DNA from: Tachinus rufipes
Lineage: Eukaryota > Arthropoda > Insecta > Coleoptera > Staphylinidae
Length of the DNA: 64,000 nucleotides
NCBI GenBank assembly: GCA_963932245.1
Contig: OZ010741.1
Span: 127,974,853-128,038,852 of the forward strand
Reading direction: 5' to 3'
Shown piece by piece: positions 9,791 through 21,488 of this stretch. Below the pieces are notes generated by a model. The model did not search any database, was not told the DNA's origin, and saw nothing but the letters and a program-made list of their open reading frames with translations. Position 1 is the stretch's first letter, and each line of letters begins with the position of its first letter. The position numbers and the translations under genes were made by a program.

Positions 9791-10416
9791 TGGCAACTTA
9801 CATTATGTTGCATAGTTTATAATAATTCTCCTTAAATTAACTGCAAACTTCATTTTTTAATACATTTCATTGCGTTTCTCCTAAAATAATAACTAACTTT
9901 ATTTTGTAGCACGACTAATAATTCCTCTAAAGCCTCGTTCATACTCATCCGATTTTTTCATTTTTTCTGCGATTAAAAATGGCCGTCTGTCAAATCAAAA
10001 AATTGCGCTTATTTTAACAATATGCGCGTTCGTTTCGCCAATATCACTAAAATTTTGATCACTTGGCCTCGTTCATACTCATCCGATTTGCGTTTTGCGA
10101 TTTTTTTTATTGTAACGAAATATTTCTCGCAAAATCTCGTTCATACTGATCCGATTTTCTTATTGCGATTTTTTCTAGTGACATTTTGTTTTTATTTTAG
10201 TAACTTTTATATTTATACTAATATTTGATTTAAAAATTAGATCTATAATACCTTTCAAAACTTAAAAATATGTTTTAATTTAATTATACTTGTTTTAAAC
10301 AATAATTGTTTTATTGTATTTAAACATTATTTAAAAGTTTAAAAATAATTTTTTTTTAGTATTTATATGAACCAATTTTCATCACATATTTAAAACTAAT
10401 TATTTGTGTAAACATA

Positions 10417-12068
10417 GGCTGCGTTCAGTACAACTCATCAGTTGCCAGCGCTGACCCAATAAGCGCTGAGCCCGTCTGAACGGTATATTTTGCCACTGTT
10501 GCCAACCGTGTAAACTTTTATCAACTACATAAACATAAAGCTCAAAGTTTTGAATTTAAATAAATGATTTAATTATTTTATGAAGCCGCTGCTTAGCGAG
10601 ATATAATATATTCTCAATAAAGCCTCGTTCATACTCATCCGATTTTTTCATTTTTTTTGCGATTAAAAATGGCCGCCTGTCGAAAACAAAAATTGCGATT
10701 ATTTTAACTTTTTGCGATTTTTTTAAGAATGTACCTAACTTCATGCCATTGAATTTTTATTAATAATGTAATTAAATGAATTGTAATTAAATATTATTGT
10801 TAAAATAACTGTAATTGAAAGTTTCGCTAAATTTAAATCAGATTTTACAGTTATTAAATCAAACGCCAGTTCTGTAATGAAACAGATCAGATTGTGGTTA
10901 TGTTTGTATTTGTAACTTCACTTCATTATACTTTTTGTTGAACCGACGTTTCGCGCGCTGTTGCCAAACTTACGTACAATAATTTAATGCTAAAAACAAT
11001 TTATTTATTAAATACTAACAATCTCCAATGTTAATTATTAATTAAAACATCAAATAAAGTGAAATAATTCAACTCCAACAATATAACAAAAATATTTTTA
11101 AAAAATGACGCGTTTTGTAACATATCTACATTTGTTTATGTGTTCTCGAGGTTAACTTTGATAAAATTTATTTTTTTAAATTGTATTTTCGAAAGTCATT
11201 TTTGATGATATTTTGTATTTTTATCAATCGGACAAAGTTGAATCAGTTTGAACATTGTGCGATTTTATTTTTAATAAAAATGCCTAACTTCAATTCATTT
11301 AAAGGTTGATATGTCATATAGGTTATGTATTTAAAAAAATAATAATTTTACTGATTATTACAAATTACATAAAACTATGTTTACAAAAATAATTAGTTTT
11401 AAATATGTGGTGAAAATTGGTTCATATAAATACTAAAAATAAATAATTTTACTTTTAAACTTTAAATAATGTTTAAATACAATCAAATAATTATTGTTTA
11501 AAACAAGTATAATTAAATTAAAACATATTTTTAAGTTTTGAAAGGTATTATAGATCAAATTTTTAAATCAAATATTAGTATAAATATAAAAGTTACTAAA
11601 ATAAAAACAAAATGTCACTAGAAAAAATCGCAATAAAAAAATCGGATCAGTATGAACGAGATTTTGCGAGAAATATTTTGTTACAATAAAAAAAATCGCA
11701 TATCGCAAATCGGATGAGTATGAACGAGGCTTAAGTATGCCATCTAAGGTAAAGGTGTAGGATAAGATTACCCTGAAGTTGGCAACGAAGTACAGCAATA
11801 GATTATCATAATTTTTTACTTCTCTCACTCAAGTTATTACAGCGTTAATATTACGTTGTAATCTTGTTTACCTATGTTGCTTTTTTTCCCGTTTAAAAAC
11901 ATATATAACTGCTATGTAGTTTGATTTTGACATGATGAATTTATTTTTCAAATAAAAGCGCGGATCAAGCTAACCTAGATGTATGATGAGTAAAATGACA
12001 AGCGCTGCCAGCAAACGATAGTCATCAAGCGCGTTCAGTACGCATGATGAGTCGTCCTGAACGCGGCC
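10417..12068. mobile_element. MITE family H2, copy inserted in H1 and itself split by another H1
   Basis: Ends GGCTGCGTTCAG and CTGAACGCGGCC, flanked by ATA (10414-10416 and 12069-12071). The empty site, ACATAGTTTT, can be read in reverse in the nested H1 copy near 11375. Without the inner H1 and one TAA the element is 538 bp and matches the solo copy at 5825-6351. Confidence 0.85.
10621..11731. mobile_element. MITE family H1, innermost complete copy (1111 bp)
   Basis: Inverted ends AGCCTCGTTCATACTCATCC...GGATGAGTATGAACGAGGCT, flanked by TAA (10618-10620 and 11732-11734). The solo H2 copy at 5825-6351 shows the matching uninterrupted sequence (CTCAATAAGTAATGCC near 6010). It is in the opposite orientation to the outer H1 copy, and the two together make a large imperfect palindrome. 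No ORF beyond chance length. Confidence 0.9.
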
Positions 12069-12930
12069 ATAGTTTTATGTAATTTGTAATAATTAGTAAA
12101 ATTATATTTTTTTTTAAACATAACCTATATGACATATCAACCTTTTAATGAAATGAAGTTAGTCACTTTTATTAAAAATAAAATCGCACAATGTTCAAAT
12201 TGATTCAACTTTGTCCGTTTGATAAAAATACAAAATATCATCAAAAATGACTTCCGAAAATACAATTTAAAAAAATAAATTTGATTAAACTTAACCTCGA
12301 GAAGACATAATGTTACAAAACGCGTATAAATATGTTTACATTTTTGTAATGTTGTTAGATTTGAATTATTTTACTTTATTTGATGTTTTAATTAATAATT
12401 AACATTGGATATTAAGTACTGAATAAATAAATTGTTTTTAGCTTTAAATTATTGTACTTAAGTTTGGCAACAGCGCGCGTAACGTCGGTTAAACGAAGAG
12501 TATAATGAAGTGAAGTTACAAATACAAACCTAACCACAATCTGACTGTTTCATTACAGAACTGGCGTTTGATTTAATAACTGTAAAATCTCATTTAAATT
12601 TAGTTAAACTTTTAATTTACAGTTATTTTAATAATAATACTTAATTACAATTAATTTAATTACATTATTAACAAAAATTCAATGACATGAAGTTAGATAC
12701 ATTCTTAAAAAAATCGCAAAATATTAAAATAATCGCAATTTTTTGGTTTGACAGACGGCCATTTTTAATCGCAGAAAAAATGAAAAAATCGGATGAGTGT
12801 GAACGAGGCTTAATAAGCTTAATAATTCTCCTTAAATTAACTGCAAACTTCATTGTTTAACACATTTTATTGCGTTTCTCCTAAAATAATAACTAACTTC
12901 ATTTTGTAGCACGACTAATAATTCCTCTAA

Positions 12931-13500
12931 AGCCTCGTTCATACTAATCCTATTTTTTCATTTTTTCTGTTATTAATAAAATATTAGCTGCTTTCCCGTT
13001 ACGTTCTGACAGACCCTGGTGCACGCCAGAGCAAGATGCACTGCGTTCCCGTTACGTATACATAAGTGGGGTAACTTGCACAAAGTCGTCCTTCCCCTCT
13101 TTTTCTAGCCCCAACCTTTCAAGCGGGGCGAGTTGCACTTCCTCATTTGATTGGTTGATTTAAAAATTACATCTGACAGCAGCCGTTAATTAATTAAAAT
13201 ATATATCAGGATCAGTCAACGGAAGAAATTACAAACAAAAATTAAAAATTAAAGAGAAATAAACAAATTATATAATAATTACATAAATTTAAGTGATTAC
13301 TAAATATTAAAAAAAATCTTACATTTGACATATGCACAAACGCTACAGAAATATGTTCCCATAAAGGTGCAAGACGCTCAAGTGTAACTTACACTGGCGC
13401 GCGCTGGGGTAAGATGCCCTGGGTTAGTAACCATAATAACGGGAAAGCAGCTAAAATAAAAACTATTAATCGCAACTGTTGTTTTGACAGGCGGCCGTTT
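12931..13500. mobile_element. Small H1-derived MITE copy, interrupted by MITE H3
   Basis: The left end AGCCTCGTTCATACTAATCC and the right part (TTTTGACAGGCGGCCGTTTT near 13480) are both H1 terminal sequences. MITE H3 splits them. The about 115 bp before it (12825-12930) duplicate those before the outer H1 copy (9816-9930). Confidence 0.6.
12984..13454. mobile_element. MITE family H3 (471 bp)
   Basis: Perfect 18-bp terminal inverted repeats TTAGCTGCTTTCCCGTTA / TAACGGGAAAGCAGCTAA. The flanks share AATA, a possible 4-bp duplication. The interior has GC-rich subterminal boxes at both ends (GTTCCCGTTACG; GGGTAAGATGCCCTGG) around an AT-rich core and no ORF. Superfamily not assigned. Confidence 0.8.
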
Positions 13501-14677
13501 TAAATTCCCCTTAAATTAACTGCATTTCTCATATTAAAATAATGAACAACTTCATTTTGTAGCATGACTCATAATAATTCCCCTTAAATTGACTGTAAAC
13601 TTCATTTTGCAACATAATTCATTTATTACATTATATTATAAATAAGATGTTTTCTATTTGTCAAAATAGTTGCACTTGGTAGCACTAATTCAGTAATTTT
13701 TGAACTCGATTGTCAAACGCGTCTCACATTTTCGATGTGTTTTTGAGTTATAGAACGTCTTACAAATTCCGAAGTGTAGGATGCCCTTGCTAGTAAAATT
13801 TTAAAATTCTCTAACGCACCGGGTGCTTGAAGCGCTCAAATGGAACACACATATTGTGTCAATTAGGCATTAACCTGTTAATTTATGGTAATTGCTAATC
13901 TAGTAAATACAACCTAAAGTAAGTATGGCCGTACATGCCTGATTACTGTTATATGGTGGTATAAAAAGGTTACAAATGTTAAAAAAAGTCTGTTGCAACA
14001 CACGATTTGAACGGTTTGCAAACTGTGCACAGAAATAAATATTTGTTATATTTTTTGCGCAGTAGTATGTTTGTCCGTTTATAGTTTGAATTACGTTTAA
14101 ACGATTTGCAAACTGTCTAAATCATTTTTGAAATTGATATTGTATTACCTTTAATCGAATAGTAAAAGTCTGCAAACGTCTGCAATGCAAAATACTTATT
14201 TTAAAACATGGGGGAATATTACAAAATAAAGTTAAAAAAAAATGACTAAATTGTATGCTTTTTTTAAAACCGTCTCCAAAAAAGTTTTTTCAAAATTTTG
14301 AAGAAGAAACACCTACAGAAGTTGTTTAAAATTTTTAGTAACTTTTTTGACAGTTTAAAAAATAATTTGGCAGATTTATGCCAACTTACCACATTGCTGA
14401 AAACTATTTGATAGTTTTTGTTACTTTTTGACAATTTAGTAACTTTTTGATAGATATAGTATATTTGGGCAACATTACTGTAAACTATTTCAGAGTCACA
14501 GTAATTAATAAAAAGTTGAATTTTTTTGTTGTTTAGAAAACTATTTGACAGATCTGCTATATTTCTGTCATCATAAATTATTACCGTAACTGTTTGACAG
14601 TTTTAGTAACTTTTTTATAGACACTACGTCATAGGTTTTTTGACAATTTAGTATACAATTTGACGGATTTGGTAAAA
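13500..14677. other. AT-rich spacer with degenerate TTTGACAGTTT repeats, no gene
   Basis: No gene seen. 14340-14670 is built from imperfect repeats of AACTTTTTGACAGTTT and AACTATTTGACAG. 13830-14110 contains a unique stretch with several ACGATTTGCAAACTGT repeats. Confidence 0.4.
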
Positions 14678-15229
14678 TCAACTAGATAGCAGTTTGATAC
14701 TTTATTATTACAAAAAATACAAAAATATTATTATAATATCTATCTTAAGGCCTTCTTCATAAATATTGAAACAGTTTTTTAAAATTCAAATTGCTGCAAA
14801 CATGGCAGGAAACTCTCAGCAAGTGTTGGAAAAATAGTTGAAAAATTCTGCTGTTTGACTCTTAATCTGCAGTTTATTAATTTATTATACTACGCCACAT
14901 GAAATATGTTATTCAAAAATATATATTTATTTATACTTTGATACATTAAATTTTCAATTCTAATATATTACGTAATAATGGCAAGTTCCTATTTTTTAAT
15001 GTCAGTGTCAAACTTGCAAAAAACAACTTTTAAGATACTGTTGCCAGCAAAACACTAGACATATCTAAGTTTTTAATTTACCAAAATTGAAAACATTGCT
15101 AAATGTATTATTTTAGAAATACATGTATATTGGAAAATATAAGACAATAGATTTCAACTATTTTCCAATACTCACAGTTGTGCACATTGAGTTATCACCT
15201 TTACATATAAATATAAAATATGTGAAAAT

Positions 15230-16618
15230 TTACATTGTAGTATTTTGGTATTGAGTTAATATTTCTTCTATAATTTTATAACCCTTTAATATTGCAATGT
15301 TTAATGGAGTGTTATTGTCTTCATCTTCTAAAAGCTTTGCTTCGTATTTTAGTAGCATCTTTACAACTTCAACTTTATTTTGTAAAGCTGCATAATGCAA
15401 GGCTGTTTTTTTATACTTATTTGTGAAATCAATCATGTCTGCATCTTTATCTAATAAAATTTCACAAACTTTATCATGTCCATTTTCTGCTGCATGCATA
15501 AGTGGAGTCCCGTACATATTTTGATTTGTAGTATAAAACCCTTTTTTGATTAACACTGGAACCAATTTCTTGTTTCCATAATAAGCAACAAAATGTATAA
15601 ATGTATTAGGTTTACATAAACTATCACAAGCTACTTCCAGTATGAGAAGTGCAATATCATCGTTTTTATTAATAATTGCAGTATGACATGGAGTATGGTT
15701 CTTTAAATTTAAGCATATAGTGCTTGCATGATTTTCAATCAAAATTTTTACTGCAGCTTCTTGTCCATGTTGTGCTGCTAAATGAAGTGCAGTATTGCCA
15801 TCTTTATTTTTATTATCAATATTAACACTTAAATTTATAATTTTTTTCATAATATCACAATGTCCGTTTAAAGCAGCAATGTGTAATAATGTATTACCAG
15901 ACTCATCTTTATAATCATTATCAGCACTTTCTCTTAACAAAATATCAATTTCTACACTTGACGAGTAATGAATTGGTAAATAACCATAGATATTTCTTAA
16001 ACTTTTGGCTTCATTTTTTAATAATTCTTTCACAACAGTAATATGTTTATTCTGCACAGCACAGTGCAAAGGAGTTTCTTTGTTTTTATTTGATACATTT
16101 ACACAAACTCCTTGTTCCACTAGAGTTTGAACAATATGATTAAATCCATTACGTGCAGCAAAATGAATAGGTCGATCTTTATTAATATTCATAGCTCTCA
16201 GATTGGCTCCTTCCTTTATTAAATGATTAAGAAACATTTCATTTCCTTCCATTGCTGCATAGTGTACACAGGTATTACCATCGTCATCTTCACAATAAAT
16301 ATTTAAAAAATTATCAAAAACATTATTTATTAAATTGTGATTTGTCTTAGAATTACATTCGTCTTCGGGAATCTTTAAATCAAGTTGTTCAAATTTTACT
16401 TGCGTATTATTTAATAATGAGAAACTTTTATTCATAAAATCTTTGATAACATCCAATAGCCCATTTTGTGCGGCCAAATAAAAAGCTGTGAATTTGTACA
16501 TAACATCTTCAGAAGGTGTGTAATCCATATCACTTAAGTATTTAACAATATCTTTGTGTCTATTTTGTGCAGCAACATATATGCCTGTGCAATACAGAAT
16601 GTCCATTGTGTCCTTCAT
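15230..16618 (-). CDS. Ankyrin-repeat protein 2, 462 aa, intact
   Basis: About 13 ankyrin repeats in the same order as the protein at 6989-8362, with no stop or frameshift. It starts at ATG 16618 (MKDTMDILYC), 6 bases after a predicted acceptor. It differs from paralogue 1 by scattered substitutions, a few small indels in the linker after repeat 2, and the last residues: it ends NTTM because sequence was inserted right at the end of the frame. Both copies kept long open frames while all surrounding DNA decayed, so both probably still make protein. Likely role: a cytoplasmic protein-binding scaffold; the partner is unknown. Confidence 0.85.
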   Translation of the reverse strand: MKDTMDILYCTGIYVAAQNRHKDIVKYLSDMDYTPSEDVMYKFTAFYLAAQNGLLDVIKDFMNKSFSLLNNTQVKFEQLDLKIPEDECNSKTNHNLINNVFDNFLNIYCEDDDGNTCVHYAAMEGNEMFLNHLIKEGANLRAMNINKDRPIHFAARNGFNHIVQTLVEQGVCVNVSNKNKETPLHCAVQNKHITVVKELLKNEAKSLRNIYGYLPIHYSSSVEIDILLRESADNDYKDESGNTLLHIAALNGHCDIMKKIINLSVNIDNKNKDGNTALHLAAQHGQEAAVKILIENHASTICLNLKNHTPCHTAIINKNDDIALLILEVACDSLCKPNTFIHFVAYYGNKKLVPVLIKKGFYTTNQNMYGTPLMHAAENGHDKVCEILLDKDADMIDFTNKYKKTALHYAALQNKVEVVKMLLKYEAKLLEDEDNNTPLNIAILKGYKIIEEILTQYQNTTM

Positions 16619-16961
16619 ATTTAGGCTACAAAATTATATTTTATGATAATGTATTTAGGAAAAATTTAATTAATTTACCTGAAATTTATAGGTTATAATG
16701 TTTTGCGCACAACTAAACGGATATGCAAACTTTTGATATCTGAAAGTTCTGAAACACACTATAATTAATCAGTGTTGCCAGAACTCTTAAAAAGTTGGTC
16801 ATTGGATATCTGTGCTGGTCACTGGAAGGTCTTACAATAAAACTACATTTTTTGGACTTTAACAAAAAATTTGTCAACAACTTGTTACCGTTATTTAATA
16901 TTACTAACAAATTATGTGATAAGAATATTACGATAAAGTAAATTTAACTAATCTAAATTGG

Positions 16962-17166
16962 TTTTTTTTTTTTTTTTTTTTGGGCTAGGCGGTAAAATCT
17001 TCTAAAGACTGGCAAGTGTCGGATTCATTTCCTCTCAGTTTGAAATGCCTACCGACTAAAAACCGCCCATTGAATTGCCTGTGGAAGTTCGTACCTTTCG
17101 GCACATGCCTTCCTTGGGTTAGATGGAATTGGGAAGAAGGTGGGTGAGTAGCCCTGTAGGCTCTGT
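16962..17166 (-). mobile_element. Retroposed fragment: R1-clade LINE 3' end or SINE, with 11-bp target duplication
   Basis: Read on the minus strand it is a GC-richer 185-bp sequence ending in about 20 A. It is flanked by the duplication ATCTAAATTGG (16951-16961 and 17167-17177). The paralogous segment near 8640 lacks it. It contains GGTTTTTAGTCGGTAGGC, close to motifs in the 3' regions of both R1-clade LINEs here (36783-36797 and reverse of 54983-54997). A 5'-truncated LINE or a SINE using that tail both fit. Confidence 0.8.
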
Positions 17167-17720
17167 ATCTAAATTGGCATCTACAAAATATTCTTATATG
17201 CGACAAGTGGCAACACCGCCTAACTGTGGTAGATTAATACGGGACTTCCCCGTTTCATCACTACCCACTAATTATTTAACTATGACAAATAAACACTTAT
17301 TTAAATAATTATTATGATTTATTATTAATATTAAACATATTTCAAAAACAAAGCGTTGTAGATAATGCTCATTCAGATCACAAATCATTACTAACGTATG
17401 GACATTTGGTTGCCTATGTTGAAATAGTTTCTTGACAATAATGCAACTCATATTGCAGGGTATAACCACATAAATTGTTTTTTTTTTATATATAACTATG
17501 CTTATTATTATCATTAATAAATTAATATGTGAGTTAATATGATTGCTTATGTTAAAATAGTGTTTCTTATTTTATTATTTTTTATGTTTATATACTTTTA
17601 ATATACGCAACTCGTATTGCACTACTGTGGTATGTGTAGTATAGAGTGCCATCCTACAAATATGGATTATTTTTGATTTGAGGTAAAAATAAGTTAATTT
17701 ATAATAATTAAACCTTGGAA

Positions 17721-18560
17721 TAAATATATTTATTATGTATAATAGTGTGTATCTCCAAATGTATTGTTTTTTTTTTGCATTATGCATTCAGGCTATAGGT
17801 TTCTTTTTCTCAAACTGCGAAAAACCTCCTACCACCAGTCACACAGTTTTTGGTATACTGTACTGCAATAATCAGTTGTGAATTCTTAAAATGTATCAAG
17901 AAAGTCATTTGTTAAACTATGATTTGTTTTCAGAGTAGTTAAAAATAAAAATTACAAAATCCGTCCAAAAATTAAAGAGTTTTTAAACTTGTTTTAAATT
18001 GCTAACTTTAACAATAAATTGCTAGATTTTATATTTAAGCCAGATTTTTTTGAATTTAATTATTTTTTTGTGTTTTATGGCCGGATTCATGTATTTTATG
18101 GCCGGATTTTATTAATTTAAAAACGGATATTATCAATTTAATACTTAAGCTAGATTTTAGCATTATCTGACAACTTTTTGTGTTTTATAGCCGGATTTTT
18201 TTAATTTGATACTGGTATTTACTAATTCAAGGCCGGATTTTGACATTTAAGCCAGATTTTAGGATTATCATTTAATCAAATTTTGTTTATAACTTGATAA
18301 TATTGAGATTTTTGCAAATTTGCTAAAAAAAAACTGTTAACAACTTGTTTGTTTGGAAAATTTTGAAAATAGATTTATAAAATTTTTTTAGCAGATTTAA
18401 AATGATTATAAAATTTATAAAAAATCATTTTTGAAATTTTTAGTGATAACTTGATAATATGTATTGCAAATTTTGTCAAAAAACTGTTATTTTTAAGAAT
18501 CCATAAAGGTTTTTACACTTTTTAATTGTCTATAGCTAGATTTTAGTGTTTTTGTAAAAA
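17721..18560. repeat. Degenerate array of GCCGGATTTT-type repeats
   Basis: From about 17960, copies of (A/T)GGCCGGATTTT or AAGCCAGATTTT recur every 30-60 bases in AT-rich DNA. The same family makes the longer array at 45240-46330. No gene. Confidence 0.6.
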
Positions 18561-19200
18561 CACAAATTCAACTTGCATCCACTCAAGTGTTGGTAATGCA
18601 GAAATTGGTTCACACACACTTGGCCGGTAGGCGAGAAACATTATTTTCTAATTCCTATTTCTAAGTGTTTGTGAGCAAAAAAATTAAGTACAAACACAGT
18701 TTTTGCTTAATTATCAGGGGGGGGGGTGAACGGACAAGACCAATCTAAACCACACAACCACAAAGTTTAAAAGCGCAATAGTTTGTTGCTAAATTGTATA
18801 ACAAACACTTGGGCAGGTAGACGGAAAACACAAATCTAAACCACACGCACATACCACAAAATTTAAACTTACTCAACGGCTCACCCACCCAAGTAATATA
18901 TTAGATCACAAACATTGGAAAAGGCCAATCCAAACCACACTCTCGCAAAATTAAAACTTAATTTGCGTTTGCCTACAGAAGTATTTGTTGTTAAGAAATT
19001 GGAGCACAAACACTCGGGGCGGGTGAGCGGGGAACACTAATTCAAACCATAACCCTACAAAACTTGAACTATTTTTTTTGTTTATCGACCCAATGGTTTG
19101 TTTTCTAGAAATTGTATTACAAACATTTGGACGGACAAGCGGCAAATACCATTTTAAAATACACACCTACAAAATTAATCTTAGTTTACGCCCGCATTTT
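18561..19200. repeat. Satellite family B (CACCCAAGTGTTTG / CAAACACTTGGGCGGG)
   Basis: Units pair CACCCACCCAAGT-type and ACAAACACTTGGGCGGG-type boxes in opposite orientation, about 110 bp apart. The same family is at 31.5-33.0, 37.1-37.7, 39.8-40.6, 44.0-45.2, 48.8-50.1 and 51.6-53.1 kb. Confidence 0.65.
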
Positions 19201-21488
19201 GGTTCTTTCTAAAAATATTTTATAACCGGACTTTCTTATTTTGATTTTTTTATAAATAGAGTTTTGCACACTCAGAAATAAAAAAAAATGAAATGACAAA
19301 ATTGTGTACGTTTTCCAAAAGATATTTTGCGGCGCCGTTAAAAAATGTAAGCTACGCCACTGATTATTTTTATATATATTTAAATCATAAATATAAAATC
19401 ATCTGCTAGCAACTGCTGAGTTGCTTTATCAACCTAAAAGTATGCTAGCAAACGATGACCAAGCGGTAGTCAGGATTGATTATTGATTCAATTGATTGGT
19501 AGTGATGAGTTGTTCTACAAACTTTTAGATATTTCAGAAACATTTTTTAAAATAATTTGACACTCTGGGACATATTATGATAGTTTTGGTTATTTGTATT
19601 AACTCAATCGCATCTTTAAAATTTATTATATATTTTTACTTACACTTTATTACTTATTTGACAATATGTTTTTGTCAACTTTGCCAGTTTGACAATTAAT
19701 ATTTTTTAGTTTTACAGTAAAATTACACATATTTGTTATACAATTGTTGCTAGTTTGACAGGTGAATACATTGATGCTAATTTTAGCTAATTATAACTAC
19801 TACTAACAGTAAAATGACAATACTTTAACATGCAAATATTATTACTTTGACAGTTAATTATAGATAGTTTGATTTACGTGTTGTCAGTATGACAATTGTA
19901 ATTTGTTTTTAAATTTATTCTTTCTTTTTTTATGAGTCAACATTTATCAAATCTGTAATTTTGTGACAAATCTCATCTTTTTCTAAATTTTAATATTATC
20001 GGAGTTACAGTAATACTAATAGACTAATATCTAAACATAATATAAAATACACTGAATCAAAAAGCCTCAAATTATGTTGATAGTGCTAAAACAAAATGAT
20101 TAAAAAATCAATTTTAAAGAATAATTTAACTCATTTCCAATGAAATATATTATCTTAAATCTTTTAAACCAAAAATAAAATTTGGAAATTCCCAACCCAT
20201 TTATTGATTCGAATAAATTGAAATAATTCAGCACAGGTAGTATATTAAGCTCTATTTAAAACGCCATAAATCCTTTAAAGAGCTTTCGGTGGATTCGGAA
20301 ATACCCAAAAACAATATTTACTTCATACAATTGGCACCCCTCTGTCATGCACCCTTAAACACCTTGCGAGAAATTAATTGAGTAAAGTCATGCACTTGCA
20401 TCAATTACTGGTTTTACCCAAAAATTAAAGCCCACCCATAAATAGATTTACTTTTTCTCACGCAGTTTAATTATTTTATAGGAAATTAGTAACAATGTAT
20501 CGATTAAATATCAACATTTTCACATGACCTTATTTTAATTGCTATTTACCTAATGAGTATTGCGAATTGTAGTTTCATTTATATTAAATTAATCTAAATT
20601 ATTTAAAAGTGTTGAATCATTATTTTTTTTTGGGGGTAGCGTGGGATGATTTTATTTTAAAATAGTTTGTAGGTGCGATAATACCTTTTTAGTCGTGATT
20701 TGTAGGAATTATTATGAAATCGTGTCACAGACGTTAACCAGGAGATTATAAAATATATACCTGCCATTTTACACCCCTTAATGCCATTCATACAAACGTG
20801 AGATTACCGCAGATATGTTTGTTGAGAAGGAATATATTGTTTGACGCCTTTTCTCTCAATTGATCCGGGGCCGACAAATTTGTCATCGCTTTTGTCGATT
20901 TTGTATTTTTATTTTTCTAAACATAACGGTTTCACTGATGGAGTATTTATTTAGATTTGTCGGATGGTTTACTAAAAATACAAACACAATTTGCGAACAT
21001 ATTTCAGAAAATTATTTTTGGATTAATTTAATTTTTATTGACTACTAATGACCATATTATCATAATTTATTACGTAATAATGTTTTTTATGATTTTAAAT
21101 TCAATTAATAACTTTTGTTTTGAGATTAATCGGTCTTTACTATTTTTTAATTGTGATTACACTTGGTTTTTTAATTCTGCGTTGCTTTATGCTGACGACT
21201 CCCTAAAAAAATATGGCTTTAAAATAAATTCTTGATTTGGTACTAATCTAGCTTACTAGTAAAAAAACAAACTATGCCGATATAGATCTTCTGGACGATT
21301 ATCAGATTATAATGAATTTTAATCACTTTGCGGTTTCTGTAAAAATCTATGTAAACAACTTTATAGTCAATACATTTTAGGTACTGAGAGACTGTATTTT
21401 GTTCTTTTATATCTGCATGTTAAACTTTGACACAGTTAATTTGAACTTGTAGAGGAGTCATTGTAAATTGTCTTTGTTGTCAGATGTT
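19201..21488. other. AT-rich region without a gene; partly unique sequence
   Basis: Nothing coding is supported. 19400-19510 resembles decayed H2 MITE sequence (TGCTAGCAAACGATGACC). About 20230-20880 is unique-looking and slightly richer in GC (CACCCCTCTGTCATGCACCC; GATCCGGGGCCGACAAATTT), standing out from the surrounding repeats. Confidence 0.4.

Larger units (their letters stand above)
9931..12810. mobile_element. MITE family H1, outer composite copy, interrupted by H2
   Basis: The ends are AGCCTCGTTCATACTCATCC at the left and its near-perfect inverse at the right, with homology over about 95 bp. They are flanked by a TAA duplication (9928-9930 and 12811-12813). An extra internal terminus of the other end type (GGCCTCGTTCATACTCATCC) starts near 10068. 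The intact H1 unit is therefore probably 10068-12810, with 9931-10067 a second partial copy. TAA duplications and these ends fit PIF/Harbinger MITEs. It has no coding capacity. Subtracting the H2 insertion gives a sequence that matches the inner H1 copy in reverse. Confidence 0.8.
14678..17720. repeat. Segmental duplication, copy 2 (contains ankyrin gene 2)
   Basis: Direct repeat of 6799-9150. It differs by about 320 bp inserted between the conserved 3' region and the stop codon (14908-15228) and by a 205-bp retroposed fragment at 16962-17166. Confidence 0.85.

Noticed and set aside
6989..16618. TRPA ion channel genes
   Set aside because: Only ankyrin repeats are present; no transmembrane or pore segment is encoded nearby on that strand.
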